A DNA stretch of 9,316 nt from an uncultured Flammeovirgaceae bacterium (GTDB lineage: Bacteria > Bacteroidota > Bacteroidia > Cytophagales > Cyclobacteriaceae): the NCBI GenBank assembly GCA_946886805.1, contig CAMPJM010000133.1:1-9316 (forward strand), read 5' to 3'. The position numbers were made by a program, and so were the translations under genes. The notes beneath the pieces were generated by a model. It searched no databases. It was given only the letters and a program-made list of their open reading frames with translations, and had not been told where the DNA came from. Positions 1-6,550 of this stretch are shown one piece after another. Position 1 is the first letter of the stretch; each line of letters opens with the position of its first letter.

Positions 1-1234
1 CTTGGGCAAGTTGCTCTATTTCTTGCTTCGTATTATAAACACTGAAGGAAGCTCTGGCAGTTCCTTCAATTTTGTACCAGTCCATCAAAGGTTGGGTACA
101 ATGGTGCCCTGTTCTTATCGCTATGCCACGTGCATCGAGCATCATCCCAATGTCAAAATGGTGGCGTCCTTCCAAAACAAAAGAAATTACACTGACCTTA
201 TTTTCCGCAACCCCTATTGGCGTAAATCCCCGGATATCCCTAAGCAAGGAGTTGGCATAAGCAACCAATTCATTTTCATGATTTCTTATGTTTTCTTTTC
301 CTATCCTATCTACAAAAATAAAAGCATGCTTTAATGCTACAACATCTCCTATATTTGGAGTGCCTGCTTCAAATTTATAGGGAATATCGTTATAGGTAGT
401 TTGTTTGAACGAAACGTCTTTTATCATTTCACCACCGCCCTGATAGGGAGGCATGGCTTCGAGCAATGTTTTTTTGCCATAAAGAATACCGCAGCCTGTG
501 GGTCCGTACATTTTATGACCTGATATTGCATAGAAATCGCAATCCAATTCCTGCACATCAATGTCCAGGTGAGACGCTGCCTGGGCGCCATCTATAACCA
601 CCACAGCATTAACTTCATGTGCTTTTTGAATTATTGCCTTAATGGGATTAATAGTACCTAAACTATTGGAAGCATGAACAACTGAAACTATTTTGGTTCT
701 TTCTGTTAATAGCTTTTCATACTCTTCAAAAAGAATCTCGCCAGCTTCATTAATAGGAATGATCTTTAAAGTCGCCCCTTTTTCTTCACAAATCATCTGC
801 CACGGAACTATATTGGAGTGATGTTCCATTGTAGAGATAATTACCTCGTCCCCTTCTTTTAGGTTGGCCCTTCCGTAGGAACTTGCAACAAGATTTATTC
901 CCTCCGTAGTACCTTTGGTAAAGATGATTTCTTCTACATGCTCTGAATTTAAAAAACGTTGGGCTGTTTTCCTCGTTTCTTCAAATGCTGCTGTAGCTCT
1001 TTCGGCTAAGGTATGGATGCCACGATGGATATTCGCATTTATGCCGGAATAGTAGCTGTTCAGTGCATCAATTACACTCTGTGGCTTTTGTGTAGTCGCA
1101 GCATTATCAAAATAAACGAGAGGTTTCCCATTCACTTCCTGATTCAGAATCGGGAATTCGCTCCTTATTTTTTCTATGTCTAAAGGTGCCTGCTCTATCT
1201 CCATCGTTTCTCTTTTTAATTGGCTTGCTGACAT
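1..1234 (-). CDS. sufS: SufS cysteine desulfurase, C-terminus cut by window edge
   Basis: Translating the minus strand from the ATG at 1234 gives an open frame of 411 codons that is still open at base 1; the E. coli enzyme is about 406 residues, so only the tail is missing. It is a PLP-dependent class V aminotransferase-fold desulfurase that takes sulfur from cysteine as an enzyme-bound persulfide for SUF cluster assembly in the cytoplasm. Visible marks are FDNAATTQKP near residue 42, the MEHHSN motif (His138/His139), Asp215 in IDGAQ, the Schiff-base lysine Lys241 in SGHKMYGPTG, and the persulfide cysteine Cys379 in RTGHHCTQP. In most relatives I know, the residue after that Cys is Ala; here it is Thr. 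It starts 10 bp after the sufD stop, so it is the fourth gene of the operon. No Shine-Dalgarno sequence is seen. The SufS rather than IscS type is supported by the short RxGHHC loop and by the operon. Confidence 0.95.
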   Translation of the reverse strand, partial: MSASQLKRETMEIEQAPLDIEKIRSEFPILNQEVNGKPLVYFDNAATTQKPQSVIDALNSYYSGINANIHRGIHTLAERATAAFEETRKTAQRFLNSEHVEEIIFTKGTTEGINLVASSYGRANLKEGDEVIISTMEHHSNIVPWQMICEEKGATLKIIPINEAGEILFEEYEKLLTERTKIVSVVHASNSLGTINPIKAIIQKAHEVNAVVVIDGAQAASHLDIDVQELDCDFYAISGHKMYGPTGCGILYGKKTLLEAMPPYQGGGEMIKDVSFKQTTYNDIPYKFEAGTPNIGDVVALKHAFIFVDRIGKENIRNHENELVAYANSLLRDIRGFTPIGVAENKVSVISFVLEGRHHFDIGMMLDARGIAIRTGHHCTQPLMDWYKIEGTARASFSVYNTKQEIEQLAQ

Positions 1235-1244
1235 AATTTAACTG

Positions 1245-2543
1245 TTAATAGTTTTGAAGCCGGCCTGAGATTATCTTATCAAGATATTCTTTTAAGGCAG
1301 GTATTTTGATTTTATCCAAAACGTCAATAGCAAAAGCATACAATAGCATTGCTCTGGCAGTTTCCTTTCCTAAACCTCTTGCTCTCAAATAAAATAATTG
1401 TTCTTCATCCAATTGACCTGTAGTAGCCCCATGAGAGCATTTTACATCGTCAGCCCAAATTTCTAATTGAGGTTTGGTATTAATAGTAGCATCGTCAGAC
1501 AATAATATGTTTTTATTTGACTGAAAAGCATTTGTTTTTTGCGCATCAGGCCTTACGAATATTTTACCATTAAAGACACCTGTAGAATTTCCATCGATTA
1601 TGCCCTTATAAAGTTCATTACTAAGGCAGTTTGGTTTTTTATGATCTACAACTGTTTGATTATCTACATGTTGTTTGCCATTTAATAGATACAACCCAAA
1701 CATATTGGCCTCGCAATGTTCGTCATTAATAGCAATGTTTAGGTTATTCCTAATAAGGCTGCCATTTAATGTAACGGTAAGTGCTGTAAAAACGCTGTTC
1801 TTTTGTTGGGAAATAGACGTATTATCAACATGAATCGAGAAGGGGCTTTCGTTCTGAACTTTATAGTAATCAACCACAGCACTTTCCTTTACAATAATTT
1901 CGGTGCTGGTATTAGAAAAGTTCGCATTCTCTCCTTCCCCGCAATAGCATTCTATCACACTTGCCTGCGCATTTTCCCCAACTGTTAATTTGTTCTTTAA
2001 TTGTTGGGTGATTTTACCCTGATGTGTATCAGAAATATAATATAGAATTACCGGATGCGCTAAAATTTTCCCTTTTGGGACCTCTACCGAAACACCGGCC
2101 GTAGCCATTGCTGTATTTAATAGTTCAAAGGGGTCAGCGTGTTCCTCAGTTGCCAAGGATGAAGCTCCATTAAATAGAGATGAAAAATCATTTACTATAA
2201 GTTGGTCAGAGGGACTTTTGATAATAGAACTCTCTTCCGAATATTCGCCATTTACAAATACAAGGACATTGCCTTCTAAACCCTCAATAAAATAATTTCT
2301 AATTTTATCAGGTGATAATGTGCTTCCCGCCCCCTCTTGAAAGGTAAAGTTCTTTTCAAGAGATTTTGTGATTGGCGTGTATTTATAAGCTTCATTTTTG
2401 AAGCCAGGCAGTCCTTTTAGCTTAAAGGCCTCAAATGCCGCGAATCTTCTTTTGGAGATATCGCTATTGTCATTGTTTGCCAACCTCTGTAACGTGCCTG
2501 AAATATTTTCTATCAAACCTTGCTTGTCCTGTATCTGGTGCAT
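1245..2543 (-). CDS. sufD: SufD, Fe-S cluster assembly scaffold subunit
   Basis: The 432-residue protein matches the family length (about 423 in E. coli). SufD is a right-handed beta-helix protein that pairs with SufB on a SufC dimer to form the SufBC2D scaffold, and is linked to iron acquisition during cluster building. The N-terminal half is variable, as usual for the family. The C-terminal third carries the diagnostic stretch: CSHGATTGQLD (Cys369, His371), then LFYLRARGL and a helical tail. His371 lies in the conserved SHGATTG motif; this is probably the residue equivalent to the E. coli SufD histidine needed for cluster assembly (inference from motif, not alignment). The gene starts 42 bp after sufC and ends 10 bp before sufS, so it is almost certainly co-transcribed with both. 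The start at MHQIQ has no better alternative upstream in frame and sits behind an A/T-rich leader. Confidence 0.95.
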   Translation of the reverse strand: MHQIQDKQGLIENISGTLQRLANNDNSDISKRRFAAFEAFKLKGLPGFKNEAYKYTPITKSLEKNFTFQEGAGSTLSPDKIRNYFIEGLEGNVLVFVNGEYSEESSIIKSPSDQLIVNDFSSLFNGASSLATEEHADPFELLNTAMATAGVSVEVPKGKILAHPVILYYISDTHQGKITQQLKNKLTVGENAQASVIECYCGEGENANFSNTSTEIIVKESAVVDYYKVQNESPFSIHVDNTSISQQKNSVFTALTVTLNGSLIRNNLNIAINDEHCEANMFGLYLLNGKQHVDNQTVVDHKKPNCLSNELYKGIIDGNSTGVFNGKIFVRPDAQKTNAFQSNKNILLSDDATINTKPQLEIWADDVKCSHGATTGQLDEEQLFYLRARGLGKETARAMLLYAFAIDVLDKIKIPALKEYLDKIISGRLQNY

Positions 2544-2585
2544 TATATAATTCTTTTAAAGATCTTATTAAAACCGCAATTCAGC

Positions 2586-3347
2586 CTAAGCTAATGGGAA
2601 ATTAACTTCCTCTTTGATCCAGTCATATCCCTTTTCTTCCAATTCCTTAGCAAGTTCTTTTGTTCCGGATTTAACAATTTTTCCCTGGTATAAAACATGC
2701 ACAAAGTCCGGAACTATATAATCCAGTAATCTTTGATAATGTGTCACCACAATTGTTGCATTGTCTTTTGATTTAAGCTTATTTACGCCGTTTGCAACTA
2801 TTCTTAAGGCATCAATATCCAAACCTGAATCCGTTTCGTCCAATATAGAAAGAGTAGGCTCCAACATTGCCATTTGAAATATCTCATTTCTCTTCTTTTC
2901 TCCCCCCGAAAAACCTTCATTCAAAGATCTGCTCAACAACGCCTGGTCGATTTCCACTAATTGCATTTTCTCCTTCATCAACTTCAAAAAAGATACAGCA
3001 TCCATCGGATCTTTACCTTTATATTGTCTTATCTGATTTAATGCGGTTTTAAGAAAGTTTGTAGAGCTTACCCCAGGTATTTCTATTGGATATTGAAAGG
3101 CAAGAAAAACTCCCTCCCGAGCACGATCTTCAGGGGCTAATTCCAATAAGTCTTTTCCGAGATAGGTAACTGTTCCATGTGTTACCTCATACTCTTCCCG
3201 GCCTGCCAAAACAGATGCTAAAGTGCTTTTTCCTGATCCGTTTGGACCCATTATGGCATGCACTTCACCTGCCTTCACTTCAAGGTTTATACCCTTAAGT
3301 ATTTCTTTTCCTTCAATAGATGCGTGTAGATTTTGTATGCTTAGCAT
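2586..3347 (-). CDS. sufC: SufC, ABC-type ATPase of the SUF complex
   Basis: The 253-residue protein has the usual SufC length (about 250). It is a soluble ABC ATPase that dimerises on SufB/SufD and drives conformational change during cluster assembly; it is not part of a membrane transporter. All ABC elements are visible in order: Walker A GPNGSGKST at 34-42 (Lys40), Q-loop FQYP at 84-87 (Gln85), the SufC-type signature with FSGGEKKR at 146-153, Walker B LSILDET with Asp170 and Glu171, and the H-loop His203 in VTHYQR. The NEGFSGGEKKRNEI wording and the ETDSGLDIDAL D-loop separate SufC from transporter ATPases. No membrane segments are seen. It lies between sufB (171 bp upstream) and sufD (42 bp downstream). 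The ATG at 3347 is followed at once by the usual MLSIQNLH start of the fold, so the start is secure. Confidence 0.97.
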   Translation of the reverse strand: MLSIQNLHASIEGKEILKGINLEVKAGEVHAIMGPNGSGKSTLASVLAGREEYEVTHGTVTYLGKDLLELAPEDRAREGVFLAFQYPIEIPGVSSTNFLKTALNQIRQYKGKDPMDAVSFLKLMKEKMQLVEIDQALLSRSLNEGFSGGEKKRNEIFQMAMLEPTLSILDETDSGLDIDALRIVANGVNKLKSKDNATIVVTHYQRLLDYIVPDFVHVLYQGKIVKSGTKELAKELEEKGYDWIKEEVNFPLA

Positions 3348-3385
3348 TTTGGAATTTCGATTTGATTAATAAAATATGATATGGG

Positions 3386-3404
3386 TCTTTTCAATTGGAA
3401 AAGA
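3386..3404. repeat. Small AT-rich hairpin in the sufB-sufC gap
   Basis: A 7-bp perfect stem (TCTTTTC/GAAAAGA) with a 5-nt loop sits in the 171-bp untranslated gap between sufB and sufC. No T-run follows it on the minus strand, so it is not a classical terminator. It could be an mRNA processing or stability site within the operon, or chance. A 10-bp palindrome, AATAGCTATT, is also present at 3444-3453. Confidence 0.3.
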
Positions 3405-3518
3405 ATGTCTGACAACAAAAGATTAAGTAAGAAATTGCTAAATAATAGCTATTCCATCTTTTTATCTGACGCTATTCAAACTTGACTCAGTTTAGATTAT
3501 AGAGCAAACGCGTTATTA

Positions 3519-4964
3519 TTATCCAACACTACCTTCAAGGGTGAGTGCAAGAAGTTTTTGCGCTTCAACAGCAAATTCCATTGGTAATTGCTTCAACACT
3601 TCCTTGCAATAACCATTGACAATAAGGGCTACGGCATCTTCTGTACCTATTCCCCTTTGATTGCAATAGAATATTTGATCTTCTCCTATTTTCGAAGTTG
3701 TGGCCTCGTGTTCAATCTGAGCACTTTTGTTAGCAATTTCTATATATGGGAATGTATGTGCACCACATTTATCGCCCATAAGCAGTGAATCACACTGAGA
3801 AAAGTTTCTGGCATTTTCTGCACGTTTTAAAACTTTTACCAGCCCTCTATAGCTATTTTGGCTCTTTCCAGCAGAAACACCTTTGGAAACAATACGGCTT
3901 TTGGTATTCTTTCCGATATGGATCATTTTAGTTCCAGTATCAGCTTGTTGGTAATTGTTGGTTACAGCTACCGAATAAAATTCTCCGATAGAGTTATCGC
4001 CTTTTAATATACAGCTGGGATATTTCCAGGTAATAGCAGAACCGGTTTCTACCTGAGTCCATGATATTTTGGAATTATCGCCGAAGCAAATACCTCTTTT
4101 AGTAACAAAGTTGTAAATACCACCCTTGCCTTGTTTGTTTCCTGGATACCAATTCTGAACAGTGGAATATTTAACTTCAGCGTCTTTTGCTGCGTGTATT
4201 TCAACAACCGCTGCATGCAATTGGTTTTCATCCCGCATAGGAGCAGTACATCCTTCCAAATAACTCACATAAGAACCTTCGTCAGCAATAATCAGCGTTC
4301 TTTCAAACTGACCAGTATTGGCTGCATTTATTCTGAAATAGGTAGAAAGCTCCATAGGGCAGCGTACACCTTTGGGGATGTAGCAGAATGAGCCATCCGT
4401 AAAAACAGCAGAGTTTAAAGCGGCAAAATAATTATCGTTTACAGGAACAACGGATCCCATGTATTTTTTTACCAACTCTGGATGCTCTCTTACCGCTTCG
4501 GTAAAAGAACAAAATATAATTCCTAGCTCCCCTAGTTTACTTTTAAAAGTTGTAGCCACCGAAACGCTATCGATAACAGCATCAACGGCCACTCCGGTCA
4601 ATCGCTTTTGCTCTTCAAGAGAAATGCCTAATTTTTTAAAAGTATCTAATAACTCAGGATCTATTTCATTCAAACTATTAGGTTTCACTTTCTGCTTTGG
4701 GGCCGAATAATAGATCACATCCTGATAGTCAATTTCAGGGTAGGTGACATTCGGCCATTTTGGCTCCTTCATTGTAAGCCAGTGTTTGTAGGCTTTCAAC
4801 CTGTATTCAAGCATCCATTCTGGCTCTTCTTTTTTAGCAGAGATAAACCTAATAATATCTTCATTTAAACCTTTTGGAGCTGAATCAGTATCAAATTTGG
4901 TTTCCCAACCATGCTTGTATTCAGAATTGGTTAGCTCTTCTAAAATTTGGGTATCTTTACTCAT
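3519..4964 (-). CDS. sufB: SufB, Fe-S cluster assembly scaffold subunit
   Basis: The 481-residue protein is close to E. coli SufB (495). SufB is the main scaffold of the SufBC2D complex, receives persulfide sulfur from SufS (often via SufE) and hosts the nascent cluster. Visible family marks are the N-terminal helical part ending in [17 protein letters not shown], the mid-protein [24 protein letters not shown] region, the beta-helix with EGCTAPM, and the C-terminal [12 protein letters not shown] and [21 protein letters not shown] blocks. Cys400 in KCGAHT corresponds by motif to the conserved catalytic cysteine (I believe E. coli Cys405). It is the first SUF gene here, 312 bp downstream of an Lrp-type regulator, with two candidate -7 boxes ahead of it. 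The ATG at 4964 follows an A-rich leader without a Shine-Dalgarno sequence. No IscR or sufA homologue lies in the gap. Confidence 0.97.
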   Translation of the reverse strand: MSKDTQILEELTNSEYKHGWETKFDTDSAPKGLNEDIIRFISAKKEEPEWMLEYRLKAYKHWLTMKEPKWPNVTYPEIDYQDVIYYSAPKQKVKPNSLNEIDPELLDTFKKLGISLEEQKRLTGVAVDAVIDSVSVATTFKSKLGELGIIFCSFTEAVREHPELVKKYMGSVVPVNDNYFAALNSAVFTDGSFCYIPKGVRCPMELSTYFRINAANTGQFERTLIIADEGSYVSYLEGCTAPMRDENQLHAAVVEIHAAKDAEVKYSTVQNWYPGNKQGKGGIYNFVTKRGICFGDNSKISWTQVETGSAITWKYPSCILKGDNSIGEFYSVAVTNNYQQADTGTKMIHIGKNTKSRIVSKGVSAGKSQNSYRGLVKVLKRAENARNFSQCDSLLMGDKCGAHTFPYIEIANKSAQIEHEATTSKIGEDQIFYCNQRGIGTEDAVALIVNGYCKEVLKQLPMEFAVEAQKLLALTLEGSVG

Positions 4965-5082
4965 ACTTATTTGTTTTGGCTTTTTAAAATTACAGCAAAA
5001 ATTTAATTGTCCTTTTTGCTATTTAAGGCTTGGATATCCTTATCTTTTAAAATTCTATGCCTTATGCGATTTTAATCCAATG

Positions 5083-5090
5083 CAAAGGTA
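5083..5090 (-). promoter_or_regulatory. Candidate sufB-proximal -7 box
   Basis: On the minus strand this reads TACCTTTG, a full match to the Bacteroidota -7 consensus TAnnTTTG. No TTTG is found at the ideal 19-nt spacing upstream, so the -33 element is weak or absent. Transcription would start near 5077 and give a sufB leader of roughly 110 nt. Confidence 0.4.
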
Positions 5091-5181
5091 CAATATAAAA
5101 CTGTTTTATAGCCTTGAAATAGTAATTTTAAACGTAAACCACTATTTATCTAGCTCTGGTATAAACATTAGGCATACTGCA

Positions 5182-5189
5182 CAAAGATA
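5182..5189 (-). promoter_or_regulatory. Candidate sufB-distal -7 box
   Basis: On the minus strand this reads TATCTTTG, again matching TAnnTTTG. The nearest TTG upstream lies about 23 nt away, longer than the usual 19. If used, it would give a leader of about 210 nt. Either or both boxes could drive the suf operon. Confidence 0.4.
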
Positions 5190-5276
5190 GCCATAAAATG
5201 TCTTATTTAAAACAATTCTAAATAGTAATGTTAACACAAAAAAATAGGCGGCAAAGTTCCTAAACAGTGCGATTTC

Positions 5277-5750
5277 TTAGCGGGTGTCTAAATGAATTTG
5301 GCGATTCAGGTTTTCGTCTAAAGAAATAATTGTTTCAGTACGTTCAATCCCATTTATTTTTTGTATTTGATCATGCAACACGTTCCTTAGGTGGACAGTA
5401 TCACGACAAAATAATTTTATGAAGATGCTGTAGGCTCCTGTGGTGTAATGAATATTAACAATTTCCTTTATTTCCTTTAATTCATTGACAACGTCATCAT
5501 AAAAGGCGCTCTTTTCCAAATAAATACCAAGAAAGGCGCATACATCGAGGCCCAATTTGGAATAGTCTATACTTAAGCTTGATCCTTTTACGATGCCTGA
5601 ATCTTCCATTTTTTTTAGACGGACATGGATTGTTCCATTGGATACATTCAGTTGTTTTGCAATTTCTGTATAGGGCATTTTAGCATCTTCAGATAAAAGA
5701 CTCAAAATCTTTAAATCTGTTTTATCAATTTCATAATTTTCCCCAAGCAT
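5277..5750 (-). CDS. Lrp/AsnC-family transcriptional regulator
   Basis: The 157-residue protein has the standard Lrp/AsnC size and layout. An N-terminal winged helix-turn-helix spans about residues 9-62, with the recognition part around YTEIAKQLNVSNGTIHVRLKKME (27-49). A RAM/ligand-binding alpha-beta domain covers about 69-145, with the characteristic glycine turn in YTTGAYSIFIK (102-112). Family members oligomerise, wrap DNA and often respond to amino acids; the ligand cannot be told here. Some act as global regulators and others on a neighbouring gene. It points the same way as sufB, but 312 bp and probable promoters separate them, so it need not be an operon member. Upstream DNA (5763-5809) has nested dyads that could be autoregulatory sites. 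No TAnnTTTG box was found for it. The ATG at 5750 is the natural start for the family. Confidence 0.93.
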   Translation of the reverse strand: MLGENYEIDKTDLKILSLLSEDAKMPYTEIAKQLNVSNGTIHVRLKKMEDSGIVKGSSLSIDYSKLGLDVCAFLGIYLEKSAFYDDVVNELKEIKEIVNIHYTTGAYSIFIKLFCRDTVHLRNVLHDQIQKINGIERTETIISLDENLNRQIHLDTR

Positions 5751-5762
5751 GTCAGTAAGATT

Positions 5763-5809
5763 TTTACATTTGTATAATAAAACACTAAATTAATTAATTT
5801 ATATGTAAA
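5763..5809. promoter_or_regulatory. Nested dyad upstream of lrp, possible Lrp operator
   Basis: A perfect 16-bp palindrome of A and T only (5786-5801) is framed by an inverted pair TTTACAT (5763-5769) and ATGTAAA (5803-5809). It lies 13-59 bp upstream of the lrp start codon. Lrp-family proteins bind AT-rich degenerate dyads and commonly repress their own gene, so an autoregulatory role is plausible. The strong AT bias makes chance palindromes likely, which keeps confidence low. Confidence 0.3.
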
Positions 5810-6124
5810 TATTATAATGATTTATTTTTAATATAAAAATATTTATAGTGTTGTCTAAAGCTTTAAACAGAACCAGATGATGGTAGTAAGTGGTGGGTTT
5901 CGATTCTGAATTACTTGGAAAAGCTTCGCTTAGTCGTGAGAGGAATTTTAAATCACTTTATGATTACTCCACCAACTTCTCTGTTGATCCATATCTTAAT
6001 TTATTGTCATTCTGCTTGGCAGCATCTGTAAGTTAAAGAGTATGAGTGCTGTAATATTATTAATGCAATAAAAGAAAGCTATTATTGCTAATTAGATAAT
6101 TTTATAAAATAATTTTTAAAATAT

Positions 6125-6155
6125 TTTGAAAATATCAAGCAGTATTTTATCTTTG
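6125..6155 (+). promoter_or_regulatory. Bacteroidota consensus promoter of the tRNA-like gene
   Basis: TTTG at 6125-6128 and TATCTTTG at 6148-6155 are separated by exactly 19 nt, an exact match to the Bacteroidota primary sigma pattern TTTG-N19-TAnnTTTG. Transcription should start near 6161-6163, leaving a leader of about 15 nt before the tRNA-like fold. It is the best promoter in the window. Confidence 0.8.
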
Positions 6156-6177
6156 CCACACATTAATCATACAACAA

Positions 6178-6304
6178 TGTAGGGTGATGAAATTGGCAGA
6201 CATACCCTCCTATCTCGGGGGCGGAGAATCTGGAATAAAGTGAACATCGATACAAAAGATGAGCATCTAACCACTCCTTGGAGGTTCGAATCCTTCTCCT
6301 ACAG
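6178..6304 (+). tRNA. tRNA-Leu-like RNA with a greatly enlarged variable arm
   Basis: A complete cloverleaf can be drawn. The acceptor is 7 bp (6178-6184 with 6297-6303, one G-T pair), then T8. The D-stem is ATG/CAT (6187-6189 with 6201-6203), with a D-loop containing GG at 6195-6196. The anticodon stem is CCCTC/GGGGG (6205-6209 with 6217-6221). The T-stem is GGAGG/CCTTC around the canonical loop TTCGAAT (6285-6291). The D-arm wording GATGAAATTGGCAGAC closely resembles bacterial tRNA-Leu, and class II architecture fits. Oddities: the variable region is about 58 nt (6222-6279), closed by GGAG/CTCC (6223-6226, 6274-6277) and TGG/CCA (6231-6233, 6271-6273), with an inner CATC/GATG hairpin. The 7-nt anticodon loop CTATCTC would place ATC at 34-36 and a pyrimidine at 37. 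The end pair is T1-A72 with discriminator G73, and CCA is not encoded. The amino acid identity is therefore not assigned. It could be a specialised tRNA, a tRNA-derived regulatory RNA or a decaying tRNA; intact promoter, stems and terminator argue against decay. Confidence 0.75.
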
Positions 6305-6305
6305 C

Positions 6306-6344
6306 AAAGAGACCTTTCGGTAACGGAAGGTCTCTTTTAATTTT
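6306..6344 (+). terminator. Strong intrinsic terminator of the tRNA-like gene
   Basis: Bases 6306-6319 pair with 6324-6337 to form a 14-bp stem with one T-G wobble, closed by a GTAA tetraloop of the GNRA type. TTTTAATTTT follows the stem. It begins 2 nt after the tRNA-like fold, so that RNA is a single-gene transcript. Confidence 0.9.
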
Positions 6345-6396
6345 GGGGTGATAAGTGAAGCTTTTTCTGGGTCACCCTCTCGTAATGATTCGGCTA

Positions 6397-6486
6397 AAGC
6401 CAAATCTACAGGCTGTCCATAGCTACAGCCTGTGTAAATTCGACTTTGGCATAGCCATGCCTTCGGCGTAGTCGAATTATTGGCTT
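6397..6486. repeat. Palindromic element with three-way-junction fold
   Basis: An outer 7-bp stem (AAGCCAA 6397-6403 with TTGGCTT 6480-6486) encloses two perfect 9-bp hairpins. The first is ACAGGCTGT/ACAGCCTGT (6408-6416 with 6425-6433). The second is AATTCGACT/AGTCGAATT (6437-6445 with 6470-6478), which itself contains a GGCAT/ATGCC hairpin (6448-6461). Such nested symmetry over 90 bp is far beyond chance and resembles a REP- or MITE-like element. No second copy is in the window. Confidence 0.6.
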
Positions 6487-6550
6487 AAAATCAAATGTTG
6501 CGTCGGAGCCCTCCGTCCGGGAAGGTGATTCTATTTATGAGTCTACCGTA

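Larger units (their letters stand above)
4965..5276. other. Intergenic region lrp-sufB (sufB leader and promoter region)
   Basis: This 312-bp AT-rich gap holds no convincing coding sequence; the plus-strand open frame through it overlaps the sufB start and resembles no family. It carries two minus-strand -7 boxes listed separately. No clear intrinsic terminator for the upstream regulator gene was found. Confidence 0.6.
5751..6177. other. Intergenic region between lrp and the tRNA-like gene
   Basis: This 427-bp divergent spacer is very AT-rich. It holds the dyad cluster next to lrp and, at its right end, the promoter of the tRNA-like RNA. In between lies an imperfect inverted repeat (AAGTGGTGG at 5888-5896 against CCACCAACTT at 5969-5978). 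No coding region was recognised. Confidence 0.6.

Noticed and set aside
2..334. Plus-strand open frame of 110 codons at the left edge
   Set aside because: It lies antisense to the clear SufS coding frame, whose catalytic Cys379 motif falls in this stretch.
4897..5190. Plus-strand open frame spanning the sufB start and its upstream gap
   Set aside because: It overlaps sufB antisense, has no family resemblance, and covers the candidate suf promoters.
5765..5772. Plus-strand TACATTTG as a -7 box just upstream of lrp
   Set aside because: It has no -33 element in place and would drive transcription away from lrp into AT-rich DNA without a gene; with this composition it is likely chance.
6259..6270. 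Tiny reading frame ATG-AGC-ATC-TAA inside the variable arm of the tRNA-like RNA (tmRNA-like idea)
   Set aside because: Three codons are expected by chance. The RNA has a full D-arm and anticodon arm, which tmRNA lacks, and no degradation-tag-like peptide is present.
6205..6279. Intron in the tRNA-like gene
   Set aside because: The anticodon stem closes around a normal 7-nt loop, so the extra sequence sits in the variable arm. It is also far too short for a group I intron and has none of its core elements that I can see.
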